Assembly (NCBI GenBank): GCA_001940895.1
Contig: MSGY01000023.1
Span: 1-64,000 of the forward strand
DNA length: 64,000 bases
Direction of reading: 5' to 3'
Source: Christensenellaceae bacterium Phil10
Lineage (GTDB): Bacteria > Bacillota > Clostridia > Christensenellales > CAG-917
The notes beneath the pieces were generated by a model, which was not told where the DNA came from, made no database searches, and saw only the letters and a program-made list of their open reading frames with translations. Positions 16,089 through 25,194 of this stretch are shown here, piece after piece. How positions within the stretch are numbered: position 1 is the stretch's first letter; the number at the start of each line of letters is the position of its first letter. Both the position numbers and the translations under genes were made by a program.

Positions 16089-17726
16089 TTACTTTTTAAA
16101 AATGCCTTTGATTGCCGCGATAAGGTCTGAAAGACTCTTTTTCCTGATAGCAAACCAGAAGATAGAAAATCCGCTGATTTCTGCAACCGCAACGGAGCCG
16201 AGCGTAATGCCCGCAATTGCACCGTCCGAAAGTCCGTTATTTGCGGATTCTTCGCCGGGTTCACCTTCGCAAATCGTCAGTTTGGCTATCGTCAGGTCGG
16301 TAATTTCGTTGCCGTCCGCGTCAAAATGTTTATGGCAGATTTCGCAATCTTTGTGCGCTTTAACGCCTTCTTTTTCGCAAGTTGCGGAAACCTCGGCAAT
16401 CAAATTCGTAAACTTATGCTGTTCGGGCAGGATGCCCCATGATTCGATATTTTCGATTTCGACGGTGGCCTCGGGGTCTTCAAAGTGTTTGTTACAAACG
16501 CTGCACGACCAGTAGGCTTCTTTGCCGTCGTGAGTGCAATCGGGTTCAATCCTATCGACCTTAGTCAAAGTGGTATGATAGGCAGGCAGAATACCCCACG
16601 TTGAAATGTCCGCGATTTCGACGATGGCCGCTTTGTCTTCAAAATATTTGCCGCACTCGCAGGACCAGTATTCATCTTTGCCGTCGTGAGTGCAATCGGG
16701 TTCGACCTTATTGACCTTACTCACGGTGTGGCGAGAGGGCAGGATGCCCCATGATTCGATATTTTCGATTTCAACGGTGGCCTCGGGGTCTTCAAAGTGT
16801 TTGTTACAAACGCTGCACGACCAGTATTCATCTTTGCCGTCGTGAGTGCAATCGGGTTCAATCCTATCGACCTTAGTCAAAGTGGTATGATAGGCGGGCA
16901 GAATACCCCACGTTGAAATGTCCGTAATCACGACGGTGGCCGCCTCGTCTTCAAAGTGTTTGCCGCACTCGCAGGACCAGTAAGCTTCTTTGCCGTCGTG
17001 AGTGCAACCGGGTTCAATCCTATCAACCTCCGTCAAAACATGAGACGTCAAAGCCAGTTTTTTGTCGGCCGAGTTGTATTCGACGTGGTAATAGTCGCTG
17101 TCGGAGCTGAACTTGTGGCTGTGGTCGGCTTCGTTTGCCGTGGAAATAGTCCACGGATTGCGCATTGCGGTCACGCCGATGCGCGAGCCCTCCGTCAGGG
17201 CTGTCAGCGTAATCACGAAACTCTTGTTATCGGTAAGATAGAGGTTAGAGCCTTCGTTATCCGTGATGATTATGTCAGCGGTAGCGTTCATCGTAAAAGT
17301 GGTATACTCATAGAAATAGATTCCGCCGCCGACGCCGCCGGCCTTGTTATTAGTTACCGTACCGCCCGTAATTGTAAACGTACTGTTGGCATCCTTCCAT
17401 CCGCCGTTGCCGAACAGGAATATTCCGCCTCCGTTTATATCGCTTTCGTTGTTTTTTACAACGCCGCCGTTCATCATAAATTCGGCGCCCCAACAGGCGG
17501 AAATACCGCCGCCGTTACCGTGAGCGACGTTATTTTCGATGACGCCGTCGTTCAGAGTAATCTCGCCGTAAGATTCCACGCAGATACCGCCGCCGCGCCC
17601 TGCCGCGGTATTTCCTCTGATACTGCCGCCGTTCATAATGAAATCAAGAAAAACCGTAAAGTTTTTGTCGAATCCGCGCTTATATTTCGGAATAAAACAG
17701 ATTATATGAAAAACGCCGTATGGCAT
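16089..17726 (-). pseudogene. 5'-truncated surface protein: beta-helix repeats, CxxC modules, C-terminal anchor
   Basis: The frame gives 545 residues. From about residue 30 it shows right-handed beta-helix turns (MNGGSIRGNTAAGRGGGI and similar NGG...NN repeats). Four 52-53-residue modules follow with CTHDGKEAYWSC and CECGKHFED or CSVCNKHFED, then a degenerate fifth, a membrane helix and a KKSLSDL...KK tail. A surface protein of this kind should start with a signal peptide, but the first 29 residues are unrelated, an in-frame stop lies just upstream, and no ribosome site or promoter is seen. I read it as a remnant that lost its 5' end; expression from elsewhere is not excluded. Confidence 0.65.
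16425..17040 (-). repeat. tandem about 156-bp repeats encoding CxxC modules, in an A-B-A-B order
   Basis: Four units lie inside the surface-protein remnant. Units alternate between CECGK(H/Y)FED and CSVCNKHFED types, so the higher-order period is about 312 bp; GGGCAGGATGCCCC recurs at 16425 and 16737. Near identity of alternate units at the DNA level suggests recent duplication of a two-unit block. Confidence 0.7.
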
Positions 17727-17801
17727 CTTTCGTTTCCGTACGAAGTTTCCGTATTTGTATCATACTCTAATTCATCTTGAAAAAGTTTAACGAAAGTAAA
17801 T

Positions 17802-17830
17802 AAAAAGCTCGCGGGATTTTTCCCGCGAGC
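17802..17830 (-). terminator. terminator of the cyclophilin gene
   Basis: On the minus strand GCTCGCGGGA, loop AAAA, TCCCGCGAGC is followed by TTTTT. The 10-bp stem is perfect. Confidence 0.85.
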
Positions 17831-17910
17831 CGAACATTGCGTAAAAGGGCAATACGATAAATTTTATTCTAATTTTTTGAAAACAGCGTTTTACGCCGCT
17901 ATTAAAAAGA

Positions 17911-18423
17911 CTATTCCTCTGTCAAAATAACAGTTTTAATGACAACAGGCTCGTCGGGAATATCGTCGAAGTAACTGAAACTGTGCGTCGGAACTTTCGC
18001 AATATCTTTGACGGTTGCAAGACTTTCGTCGTCGACGGTTTTTCCGAATGCGGCATACTGCCCGTCCAGAAAACCGCAATCGGCCGAACAAATAAAGAAC
18101 TGACTGCTCGCGCTGTCTGGAATGTTCGTACGAGCCATCGATATTACTCCTTCACCGTGATGAAGATTGTTTTTTACGCCGTTCAAGGAAAACTCGCCTT
18201 TTATGGTTTTTGCGCCGTGTTTTTCACGCAGTGCGTGTCCTTCCTGATAAAAACCTCCGCCCTGAATCATAAAGCCGTTGATCGTACGGTGAAAGCACAA
18301 TCCGTCGAAATACTTTTCGGCGATAAGGTTTTTGAAATTCCGCACCGTAATCGGCGCGATTTCCTCGTACAATTCGAGATTGATATTTCTTCCGTCTTTT
18401 AACTGAATCTGAATTTTTGACAT
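17911..18423 (-). CDS. cyclophilin-type peptidyl-prolyl cis-trans isomerase
   Basis: This cytoplasmic 170-residue PPIase speeds proline isomerisation during folding. Family blocks include APITVRNFKNLI, FDGLCFHRTINGFMIQGGG (with the catalytic Arg), GVISMARTNIPDSASSQFFI and LDGQYAAFGK. No signal peptide is present and the length is that of single-domain bacterial cyclophilins. The minus-strand ribosome site CAGGAGGCAG precedes the ATG. It is a single-gene unit with promoter and terminator both visible. Confidence 0.93.
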   Translation of the reverse strand: MSKIQIQLKDGRNINLELYEEIAPITVRNFKNLIAEKYFDGLCFHRTINGFMIQGGGFYQEGHALREKHGAKTIKGEFSLNGVKNNLHHGEGVISMARTNIPDSASSQFFICSADCGFLDGQYAAFGKTVDDESLATVKDIAKVPTHSFSYFDDIPDEPVVIKTVILTEE

Positions 18424-18444
18424 TTTCTGCCTCCTGTGTATTTA

Positions 18445-18473
18445 ATTATACCACTGAACTTTATTGAATTCAA
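18445..18473 (-). promoter_or_regulatory. promoter of the cyclophilin gene
   Basis: On the minus strand TTGAAT (18468-18473), a 17-bp spacer, TATAAT (18445-18450), 21 bases before the start codon. Confidence 0.75.
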
Positions 18474-18490
18474 GGCAGTATAAAAAAATA

Positions 18491-18519
18491 TTGTATTTTT
18501 ATAAGATATATGATAAAAT
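18491..18519 (+). promoter_or_regulatory. promoter of the zinc-ribbon membrane protein gene
   Basis: TTGTAT (18491-18496), a 17-bp spacer, TAAAAT (18514-18519). It is divergent from the cyclophilin promoter. Confidence 0.6.
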
Positions 18520-18536
18520 ATCGTTAGGGTGATAGT

Positions 18537-19430
18537 ATGGCACAGAAAAAAAATTTTACCAACGATGAAAAGGTCGCGGAGATTCTGAAACGCGCGGGCG
18601 TTTCGTACGACCCGAAAAAAGCGAGGGAGCAAATTGCGCTTAATACCCGTTGCAGAAAATGCGGTCGGACTTTGTCAAGTCTCGAAAGGGTGGTTTTCGA
18701 GGATAAGTGCCGCGATTGTATGGTTGAAGAAAGCAAGAAAGCGCGCGACAAATTCGTAAGAAAATATATTATTATTTCCTTTTTCTTTATTGTTGCGCTT
18801 GTATTCGGCGGGTATTGCGCAAACGTCGGAACAAACGCATGGCGGATTACCGGCGTCGTTATTTCGGCGCTCGTAACGGGCGTAAGCGTCGGATACGTCC
18901 TTTATACCAATATGGATAAAATTATGCCCAACGCTCAGCCGAAAGTGCAGGTCTGGGGCGTTTTCGTGTTGGCGCTTGCAGTCGCTGCGATGATAGCCGT
19001 GCTGACGTATTTTTCCAAAAGCTGGATTTTATACGTCGTGCTTATGCTCATCGTTCTCGTATACGTTGTTTACGTGGCCTATAAGGAATTTTCCGGGCTT
19101 AAAGAAAAAGAGAATTTACTGAGAGTGTACGAAAGAAAATCGCGCGATAAGGAATTTGTGGAAGATATTACCGAAGCAATCAAAGAAAGAAGTTTAAAGG
19201 ACGAAAACGACAGCGTAAACTCCGTTTCCGTCGAAAATACCGATTTTCGTCCGCCCGAACCGCAAGCGGAAAACTTTGCCGTTTCAAAGAGCGCAGACGT
19301 AAATCCCGAACCTTTCAGAAACAATGGCGGCGAGGATGCGCAAACGCCCGAATACAATGAAAAGGAACCTGTAAACGACGGGATTCCGGCCGCGGAGGAG
19401 TCCGAGGACAGCGGCGATTTCAGCATCTGA
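18537..19430 (+). CDS. zinc-ribbon membrane protein with four helices, unknown function
   Basis: The 297 residues start with a cytoplasmic part holding CRKCGR and CRDC (a zinc ribbon, residues about 39-62). Four hydrophobic helices follow between about 75 and 185, then a charged, partly coiled C-terminal half ending in a disordered Glu/Pro/Asn-rich tail. The ribosome site GGGTGAT precedes ATG 18537. It lies 2 bases before a CDF transporter gene and so is probably co-transcribed with it. I do not recognise a family; the zinc ribbon and the metal transporter neighbour hint at metal-related regulation, which is only inference. Confidence 0.75.
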   Translation: MAQKKNFTNDEKVAEILKRAGVSYDPKKAREQIALNTRCRKCGRTLSSLERVVFEDKCRDCMVEESKKARDKFVRKYIIISFFFIVALVFGGYCANVGTNAWRITGVVISALVTGVSVGYVLYTNMDKIMPNAQPKVQVWGVFVLALAVAAMIAVLTYFSKSWILYVVLMLIVLVYVVYVAYKEFSGLKEKENLLRVYERKSRDKEFVEDITEAIKERSLKDENDSVNSVSVENTDFRPPEPQAENFAVSKSADVNPEPFRNNGGEDAQTPEYNEKEPVNDGIPAAEESEDSGDFSI

Positions 19431-19432
19431 AT

Positions 19433-20596
19433 ATGAAATTGTTCAAAAAACTTTTTATCAAGGATTATCAGAACACCTCCGACCCGGAGGTGCGTTTTCG
19501 TTACGGAATAGCGGCGGGCGTATTCGGTATCGTTTCAAATACTGTATTGTGCGTATTCAAGATACTTGTGGGTATTTTGTCGGGGTCGGTAGCGATTGTC
19601 GCCGACGCCGTAAACAATTTATCCGACGCGGCGTCGTCGATTGTTACCGTGTTCGGCTTTAAACTTTCGAATCGTCCCGCAGACAGGGAGCACCCTTACG
19701 GCCACGAAAGATACGAGTATATCGCCGCGTTTATAATCGCTTTTGCCGTTGTGCTTATCGGCGCGCTGTTGTTGAAACAGAGCATAGAAAAGATAATCAC
19801 GCCCGAAGGAATAACGGTGTCGGTATATACGTACGTCGTGCTTGCCGTCGCCATAGTTCTTAAAATAGTGCAGGGGCTTTTATACCGCGATTTCGGAAAA
19901 GCCATAAATTCCGAAGCGTTGCGCGCGTCCGCTGCCGACAGCCGTAACGACGTATTTACGACGATAGCGGTTCTTATATCTACGATAGTAATCGATACTA
20001 CGGGCGTCAATATCGACGGATATGCGGGTCTCGTCGTATCCATTGTTATAATAGTATTCAGCCTTAAACTTTTAAAAGATACCGTAAATCCTCTGCTCGG
20101 AACGGTGCCGGATAAGGCGCTCGTAGGGAAAATAGCCGAAAAGTTGTCGTCATACGAGGTAGTTCTCGGCTTTCACGACCTTATGATTCACAGTTACGGC
20201 CCCGCAATCACGTACGCGTCGGTTCACGTCGAGGTCGACGCAAAAGAAAACGTGATAGAAATGCACGACGCTATAGACAATATCGAGCGTGATTTTATGA
20301 ACGATATGAACGTGCATCTCGTTATACATATGGACCCCGTAACAATCGGCGACCCCGAAACGGACAATCTGAAAAGCGAAATAACGGGCATAATTAAAAA
20401 CCTCAACGGAGACCTTACGTTGCACGATTTCAGGCTTGTAAAAGGCCCTACGCACACGAACGTGTTGTTTGACGTGGTAATTCCGTACGATTGCAAAACA
20501 ACGCTTGGCGACATAAAGCGAGCCTTGCAGGAAAACGTTAAATCGGAAACCACTTATTACTACGTAATAAACGTCGACAGAAAATTTACCGACTGA
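19433..20596 (+). CDS. cation diffusion facilitator (CDF) metal efflux protein
   Basis: This 387-residue membrane antiporter exports divalent metals such as Zn, Mn, Fe or Co. The transmembrane metal site is seen as DAVNNLSDAASS (about residues 57-68) and the partner HPYGHERYEY motif; a later SRNDVFTT segment supplies the second Asp site. The C-terminal cytoplasmic domain starts near residue 210 and includes the LLGTVPDKAL and HDLMIHSYGP blocks. It is about 100 residues longer than minimal CDF proteins, from an extended C-terminal region. It starts 2 bases after the preceding stop. Confidence 0.9.
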   Translation: MKLFKKLFIKDYQNTSDPEVRFRYGIAAGVFGIVSNTVLCVFKILVGILSGSVAIVADAVNNLSDAASSIVTVFGFKLSNRPADREHPYGHERYEYIAAFIIAFAVVLIGALLLKQSIEKIITPEGITVSVYTYVVLAVAIVLKIVQGLLYRDFGKAINSEALRASAADSRNDVFTTIAVLISTIVIDTTGVNIDGYAGLVVSIVIIVFSLKLLKDTVNPLLGTVPDKALVGKIAEKLSSYEVVLGFHDLMIHSYGPAITYASVHVEVDAKENVIEMHDAIDNIERDFMNDMNVHLVIHMDPVTIGDPETDNLKSEITGIIKNLNGDLTLHDFRLVKGPTHTNVLFDVVIPYDCKTTLGDIKRALQENVKSETTYYYVINVDRKFTD

Positions 20597-20614
20597 CTTA
20601 AAGTAAAAATAAAT

Positions 20615-20648
20615 AAAAAAAGCGGATTGAAAACAATCCGCTTTTTTC
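20615..20648. terminator. bidirectional terminator between convergent genes
   Basis: AGCGGATTG/CAATCCGCT with loop AAAA, flanked by A and T runs on both sides. It serves the CDF gene and the minus-strand gene at 20664. Confidence 0.85.
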
Positions 20649-20663
20649 GTTGACTTTTGGATT

Positions 20664-22457
20664 TTATCCGACAATTTTTTCGATTTCGTCGAAGATAGCG
20701 ATGATGACCTCTTCGGAAAGACCTTTGGTGGGGCAGAGAATGCTTACCGCGTTGTCGGAATTGGTAAATTTATAATAATATTCCTTTGTATACGCGGACG
20801 CGTCCACTCCCTCGCACTCGCGCGTGAGATAAGTCGTAAGGTCTGCGTCGTCGCCTTTTGAAAAAATCATCGTAAACTTCGGGAATCTGATAACTTTTTC
20901 GCCGGCTAAGAATTTTGCTTTGATATCGGCGATGTCGATGTCATAGTCTTTTGCCGTTTTGACGTTTTCCTTAAGCTTATCGGTTTTCGTCTGCTGGAAC
21001 ATAGAAATCTGGCAGGACGTGTCGACAAGCCATTTGCAGACGCGCGGGGGAAGATTGCGCAATTCGTTGAAGCAATACCATAACGGTCCGCTGGGGAAGT
21101 TGCTGTCCTCGAGGGCTTTATACACGTCGTTCAGACGGGTTGCCGCGTCGGGGTAACATTTGACGGAAACCTTGTAACTGTCCTCGTTTTCGCGGATAAT
21201 ACCGAAAGATTTGCTGCTGTATTTAAACGTCCAGTCGAGGGCGCCTCTCTTTTTGATGGCGAAAACGTGAGGTTTGCTGAGGAAGTAGGTAACAAGTTCG
21301 GACGAGGAAAGCGTTTTCGTGCGCGGCTGGTCGAGAATCTCGTCGAATTTGGCGCTGCCTACCATATTTACCGCGCAAAGTTCCATATCCGTTGCGCCGA
21401 GGGCGTTAAATACCTTGACGCTGTCGTCGAATTTTGCAACCTGCATATAATATTTTCCGTTGATTTCCTCGATGTTCTTTTTGTAATAATTGTCAATCTG
21501 GAAATTGGAAAGCTCGACGTTTTTGCGGGTAGAAAGATTGACTTCGGGAACAAGCAGATTGTCTGCGATTTCCTTTGTAATCTGCGCTTCTTTTTCCATT
21601 TCCTTGACTTCCTGCTTTATCTGCATGTTTTCCTTTATCGTCGCGCCGATAGGTCTGCGTTTGGACGTTCCGGCGGTGATAAGCGTAATGAGAAGCAAAA
21701 GAAGCTGTGCGACAAACGGAATAAGAGGTACGAGCTTACTTACGTTGAAAGGCGTGGTGTTGTCGTAGATATGGAAAATATAGACGTACGCCGCTATCGC
21801 CGCGCAAAGAACGGACAGCACGATAATGAGAATCTTAAGCAGACGGAAGTTCTTTTCGGGCGAGAGTTTCGAGCGAAGTCTTTCGGAAATCTGAGCGGGC
21901 GTTTCCTGTTGTTTTTTGTTTTTCGTTTTTTTGTCGGCTGCCGTTCCGACGTCGGTTTTTTTCGTTTCGTCCGTCGAAGTTTCGGCCGCGGGTTCTGCGG
22001 TTGCGGCCGGTTCGACCTTTTCGGAGACGTTCTTTTTTTCTTTAGGCGCACGAGCGTTTTGCTTCGCGGCGGTTTTTTTGGCCTGCGTTTTTGCGACGGG
22101 CTCGGTTTTTTTGATTTCGGGCGCGACCGTAAGAACAGGTTCTTTGACGACGGTTTGCGTCGGTTCTTCCGTCGCGACGGAATTGTTTTCCGAAGGTGCG
22201 TCTTCGGGGTCGTACATGGAAGGATCGAACGAAGCCGCGCCTATTTCCTGCGCAGCGCTTTCGCCGGTTTCGGGTTTTTCTTTGGCCGTGTGAATTTCGC
22301 CGTCGGCGGCGGCCATAGTTTCGAGTTCGCCCGCGGCGAGTTCGGCAGCGGCGAGGGCGTCTTCGATACTTAACGGTTTTTGAGCGTCGGTATTCGATTC
22401 GTTTTGCGGTTCCGAGACGCTGACGTTTTCGTTATCGACGTATTTATCTTCGGACAT
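20664..22457 (-). CDS. large membrane protein with Ala/Lys/Glu-rich N-terminus, unknown function
   Basis: The 597 residues begin with an acidic then Lys/Ala-rich disordered region (1-190). Two close membrane helices follow (about 203-227 and 238-260), then a 330-residue C-terminal domain that should be cytoplasmic if the long N-terminus is inside. That domain contains LSNFQIDNYYKKNIEEINGKYY, KPHVFAIKKRGALDWTFKYS and a final IIAIFDEIEKIVG. I do not recognise it. The minus-strand ribosome site AAGGAG and a good promoter support the start. It is transcribed alone. Confidence 0.75.
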   Translation of the reverse strand: MSEDKYVDNENVSVSEPQNESNTDAQKPLSIEDALAAAELAAGELETMAAADGEIHTAKEKPETGESAAQEIGAASFDPSMYDPEDAPSENNSVATEEPTQTVVKEPVLTVAPEIKKTEPVAKTQAKKTAAKQNARAPKEKKNVSEKVEPAATAEPAAETSTDETKKTDVGTAADKKTKNKKQQETPAQISERLRSKLSPEKNFRLLKILIIVLSVLCAAIAAYVYIFHIYDNTTPFNVSKLVPLIPFVAQLLLLLITLITAGTSKRRPIGATIKENMQIKQEVKEMEKEAQITKEIADNLLVPEVNLSTRKNVELSNFQIDNYYKKNIEEINGKYYMQVAKFDDSVKVFNALGATDMELCAVNMVGSAKFDEILDQPRTKTLSSSELVTYFLSKPHVFAIKKRGALDWTFKYSSKSFGIIRENEDSYKVSVKCYPDAATRLNDVYKALEDSNFPSGPLWYCFNELRNLPPRVCKWLVDTSCQISMFQQTKTDKLKENVKTAKDYDIDIADIKAKFLAGEKVIRFPKFTMIFSKGDDADLTTYLTRECEGVDASAYTKEYYYKFTNSDNAVSILCPTKGLSEEVIIAIFDEIEKIVG

Positions 22458-22497
22458 AGTATATCTCCTTTTCAGAAATTTCGTTTACGATATATAG

Positions 22498-22526
22498 ATT
22501 ATAATCAAAGGAATAAAATAAGTCAA
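22498..22526 (-). promoter_or_regulatory. promoter of the gene at 20664-22457
   Basis: On the minus strand TTGACT (22521-22526), a 17-bp spacer, TATAAT (22498-22503), 41 bases before the ATG. Confidence 0.8.
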
Positions 22527-22903
22527 TATTTTTTTTAAATTTGAAAACAAAAAATTATTTGCACGGCCGAATTTTTTATCATTGCACAAAAAGCCACTTT
22601 ATTGATAAAATCTGAAACATAAAGTATATTATTTTGCAACGAAAAAAAACAAAAAAAGATGGGATTTTTATAGGTTATCGCTTATAATCCGGTTGTTTTA
22701 AACGTAATTTCACGCTTCTTGCGTCCACGGCCGATTTGGCAATATCCGGAAGAAAACGGAAAATTAAGGCGAATTTTGTTAATTTGTTACGGAGTAATAT
22801 TCAAAAAATTTTTTTAAATTTTTGAAATTGACGCAGCAACGCGTTTTTTCGTGCTTTTTTCGAACAATTTTTTATAAAAAAATTACTCATTTATAAAACT
22901 AAG
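22527..22903 (+). other. gene-free AT-rich region with a possible second promoter
   Basis: No ORF or RNA gene is recognised here. TTGATA (22602-22607), a 17-bp spacer and TATATT (22625-22630) form a fair plus-strand promoter about 345 bases before pilC, which would give a long leader or a short RNA. The remainder has A/T tracts and the repeated word CACGGCCGA (near 22562 and 22727) but no riboswitch motif that I could name. Confidence 0.3.
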
Positions 22904-22932
22904 TTGAAAATCGGCCGTTAATATGTTATAAT
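22904..22932 (+). promoter_or_regulatory. promoter of the type IV pilus operon
   Basis: TTGAAA (22904-22909), a 17-bp spacer, TATAAT (22927-22932), 42 bases before pilC; TGTGAGGT provides the ribosome site. Confidence 0.8.
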
Positions 22933-22974
22933 AAATTAGCATAAGAATATTTATTTCAATTTTTGTGAGGTAGT

Positions 22975-24177
22975 ATGTACAAGTATTCGTACAAGGCTCT
23001 TACGCCGGAAGGAAAACGCACAAGCGGCACCATAACCGCGACGAGCGAAGACGACTTCAATCAGGTCATCGCTTCGCGCGGGCTTAAATGCTACTACGTG
23101 CATGCCACGGGCAAGGGCGACGCAAGCAAGCTTTCGAAACTCGATACCCCCATGGTATTGCAGTTCTGCAGACAACTTGCGTCAATGCTCAACGCCGGAC
23201 TTCCTCTTATCAAATCGCTCGAAATGCTCTATGAACGCACCGAAAAGCCCAAACTCAAAAACGTGCTTGCGGCGCTTTTCGAAGAGGTTCAGAAAGGTAA
23301 TTCTCTTGCGGAATCCATGGCTGCGCTGAACGACGTTTTCCCCAACCTTCTCGTGAGTATGGTCAAGGCAGGCGAGATGAGCGGCAAACTGGAAGAAACT
23401 CTTATCCGTATGGCCGACTATTACGAGAAAGAGAAAAAGAGAAAAGGACAGATTAAATCGGCGACGTCTTATCCGAAAATCGTACTTGCGATATGCCTTG
23501 TCGTCGTCGTAGTATTGCTTATCTGGATTATGCCGAAGATGATTTCGATGGTGTCGCCGGACAAATTGCCTGTCGCGACGAAAATACTTCTTGCGATAAA
23601 GGATTTCATCGTCAAGGACTACATAATCATTATCGGCGTCGTCGCATCTTTGGTTATTTTCGTTCCCATAATCAAGCGCATAGAAGCCGTCAATCTGTTT
23701 CTTTCCAAGATGAAAGTCAAATTGCCTATGATAGGCAAACTGCAAAAGATGATTTACACGTCGAGATTTGCAAGTTCGCTGTGCACGCTTACGAGCTCTG
23801 GCGTACATCTTCTGGACGCGCTTACGATGGTGTCCGAAATGATGGACAATATGTATATATCGCGTGAAATCGACAATGCGATAGAAGCAATCCGACGCGG
23901 CGAATCGATTTCGGCCGCTTTGCAGACCGTCGACGCTTTCGACCCTCTGCTTACGACGATGATTTTCGTCGGCGAGGAATCGGGTTCTCTCGACGAGGTA
24001 CTGGAGCAGACCGCCGCGTATTTCGAGGACGAGGCCGATACCGCAATCAAGAGTCTTACCGCAATGATAAATCCCGCGCTCATGGTCGTTATGGCCGTCG
24101 TAATCGGATTTATCCTTATTTCAATACTGATGCCTATGTTCTCGATGTACGACTCGATAGGCACCGATACCGAATAA
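22975..24177 (+). CDS. pilC: type IV pilus inner-membrane platform protein PilC (GspF family)
   Basis: This 400-residue membrane protein is the platform on which the assembly ATPase acts. It starts MYKYSYKALTPEGKRTSGTI, typical of the family, followed by two repeated GspF domains. The first has LCRQLASMLNAGLPL-like sequence (QFCRQLASMLNAGLPLIKSL) and the second YTSRFASSLCTLTSSGVHLLDAL. Each ends in membrane helices (about 165-190, 215-235 and 365-390). It leads the pilus operon, ahead of pilM, pilN and pilO. Confidence 0.93.
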   Translation: MYKYSYKALTPEGKRTSGTITATSEDDFNQVIASRGLKCYYVHATGKGDASKLSKLDTPMVLQFCRQLASMLNAGLPLIKSLEMLYERTEKPKLKNVLAALFEEVQKGNSLAESMAALNDVFPNLLVSMVKAGEMSGKLEETLIRMADYYEKEKKRKGQIKSATSYPKIVLAICLVVVVVLLIWIMPKMISMVSPDKLPVATKILLAIKDFIVKDYIIIIGVVASLVIFVPIIKRIEAVNLFLSKMKVKLPMIGKLQKMIYTSRFASSLCTLTSSGVHLLDALTMVSEMMDNMYISREIDNAIEAIRRGESISAALQTVDAFDPLLTTMIFVGEESGSLDEVLEQTAAYFEDEADTAIKSLTAMINPALMVVMAVVIGFILISILMPMFSMYDSIGTDTE

Positions 24178-24199
24178 ATATCTGTCGACAGGTGGAATT

Positions 24200-25186
24200 A
24201 TGATTTATTACTATTTGAACAACGACAAACTCAAAGCGATGTTTGCTACCGCAAGCGGGAAGAGAGTCGCGGTGAAGGAATTTTTCGATATGGATTTTCC
24301 CAGCGAATTTCTTAACGACCCCAGCGCGACCAATATCGATTTGCAACTGACCGAGGCTATGCTCGATATGATTCGTAAAAACGAAATAAAAGCAAAATCG
24401 GCAAAGTTCGTGCTTGAAAACAGCAAAATTCCTTTCAGGGAGATGATTCTTCCGTACGCGAAGCCCTCGATACTTTATCCTATAATATCGAGCGAGCTTT
24501 TTACCGATAAAAAACTTGCCGACAATCACACGGTGGATTACGTCGAGATTGACAGAAACATCGACGACCCCGAAGAAGTAGCGGCCGCACTTAACGCACC
24601 CGCAGAGGGCGAGGAAGATGTTTCCGACGGCGAAGAAAAAAAGAAAAAGGCAAAAAAAGCCCGTCTGATGGTAACGTACATAGACAATCTCGTTATCGAA
24701 AACCTGAGAAAATGCTGCCGGGAGGTGGGTATGAAACTCACGGCGGTCGATATATCGCAGAACGCATTGTCGAAGCTGGTGTCGTTTATGGAAGACGACC
24801 TGCCGCAGTATTTCGTTCTTGTGGATTATCGCATAACGACGATTACGTCGTATCTGTTTGCCGACTATAAACACGTTTTCTCGCTTACGAAGCCGATTTA
24901 TTCGATGCCGAACGAAAACTATGCAAACGAAATGGCGTTTTTCATCAACGATTTTTCGAGTATCGTCAGCGAGGCAATACAGTTCTTCCGTTCGAAATAT
25001 ACCGATTACAAATTCGACGACGTATATATCACCGGCGACCTTGACAAATTCCAGTCGGTCGAAAACGACCTGTACGGGTTTATGGGTCTCAACGTGAAGA
25101 TGCTTCCTCTTCCCGACAGCGTAACGGGAATGGAACAACTCGATTTCAATTCATTCGCTCCGCTTATCGGCACGATGCTTAAATGA
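24200..25186 (+). CDS. pilM: PilM-like cytoplasmic pilus assembly protein
   Basis: This 328-residue protein has the position and fold pattern of PilM, the actin-like protein that binds the PilN N-terminus and links the platform to the ATPase. The blocks NSKIPFREMILPYAKPSILYP, VTYIDNLVIENLRKCCREVGMKLTAVDIS and SSIVSEAIQFFRSKYTDYKFDDVYITGDL match the family. The usual N-terminal glycine-rich nucleotide loop is not evident (YYYLNNDKLKAMFATASGK instead), and a Glu/Lys-rich insertion lies near 133-155, so ATP binding may be altered. The last codons overlap the region before pilN. Confidence 0.8.
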   Translation: MIYYYLNNDKLKAMFATASGKRVAVKEFFDMDFPSEFLNDPSATNIDLQLTEAMLDMIRKNEIKAKSAKFVLENSKIPFREMILPYAKPSILYPIISSELFTDKKLADNHTVDYVEIDRNIDDPEEVAAALNAPAEGEEDVSDGEEKKKKAKKARLMVTYIDNLVIENLRKCCREVGMKLTAVDISQNALSKLVSFMEDDLPQYFVLVDYRITTITSYLFADYKHVFSLTKPIYSMPNENYANEMAFFINDFSSIVSEAIQFFRSKYTDYKFDDVYITGDLDKFQSVENDLYGFMGLNVKMLPLPDSVTGMEQLDFNSFAPLIGTMLK

Positions 25187-25194
25187 GGTGCAAT

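Noticed and set aside
21267-22373. 368-codon plus-strand frame opposite the gene at 20664-22457
   Set aside because: Arg/Phe-rich composition without domains; the opposite strand has promoter, ribosome site and coherent membrane topology.
22527-22903. Riboswitch such as a c-di-GMP element before the pilus operon
   Set aside because: I looked for the conserved core and terminator but found no matching stems; the best promoter lies downstream of this region.
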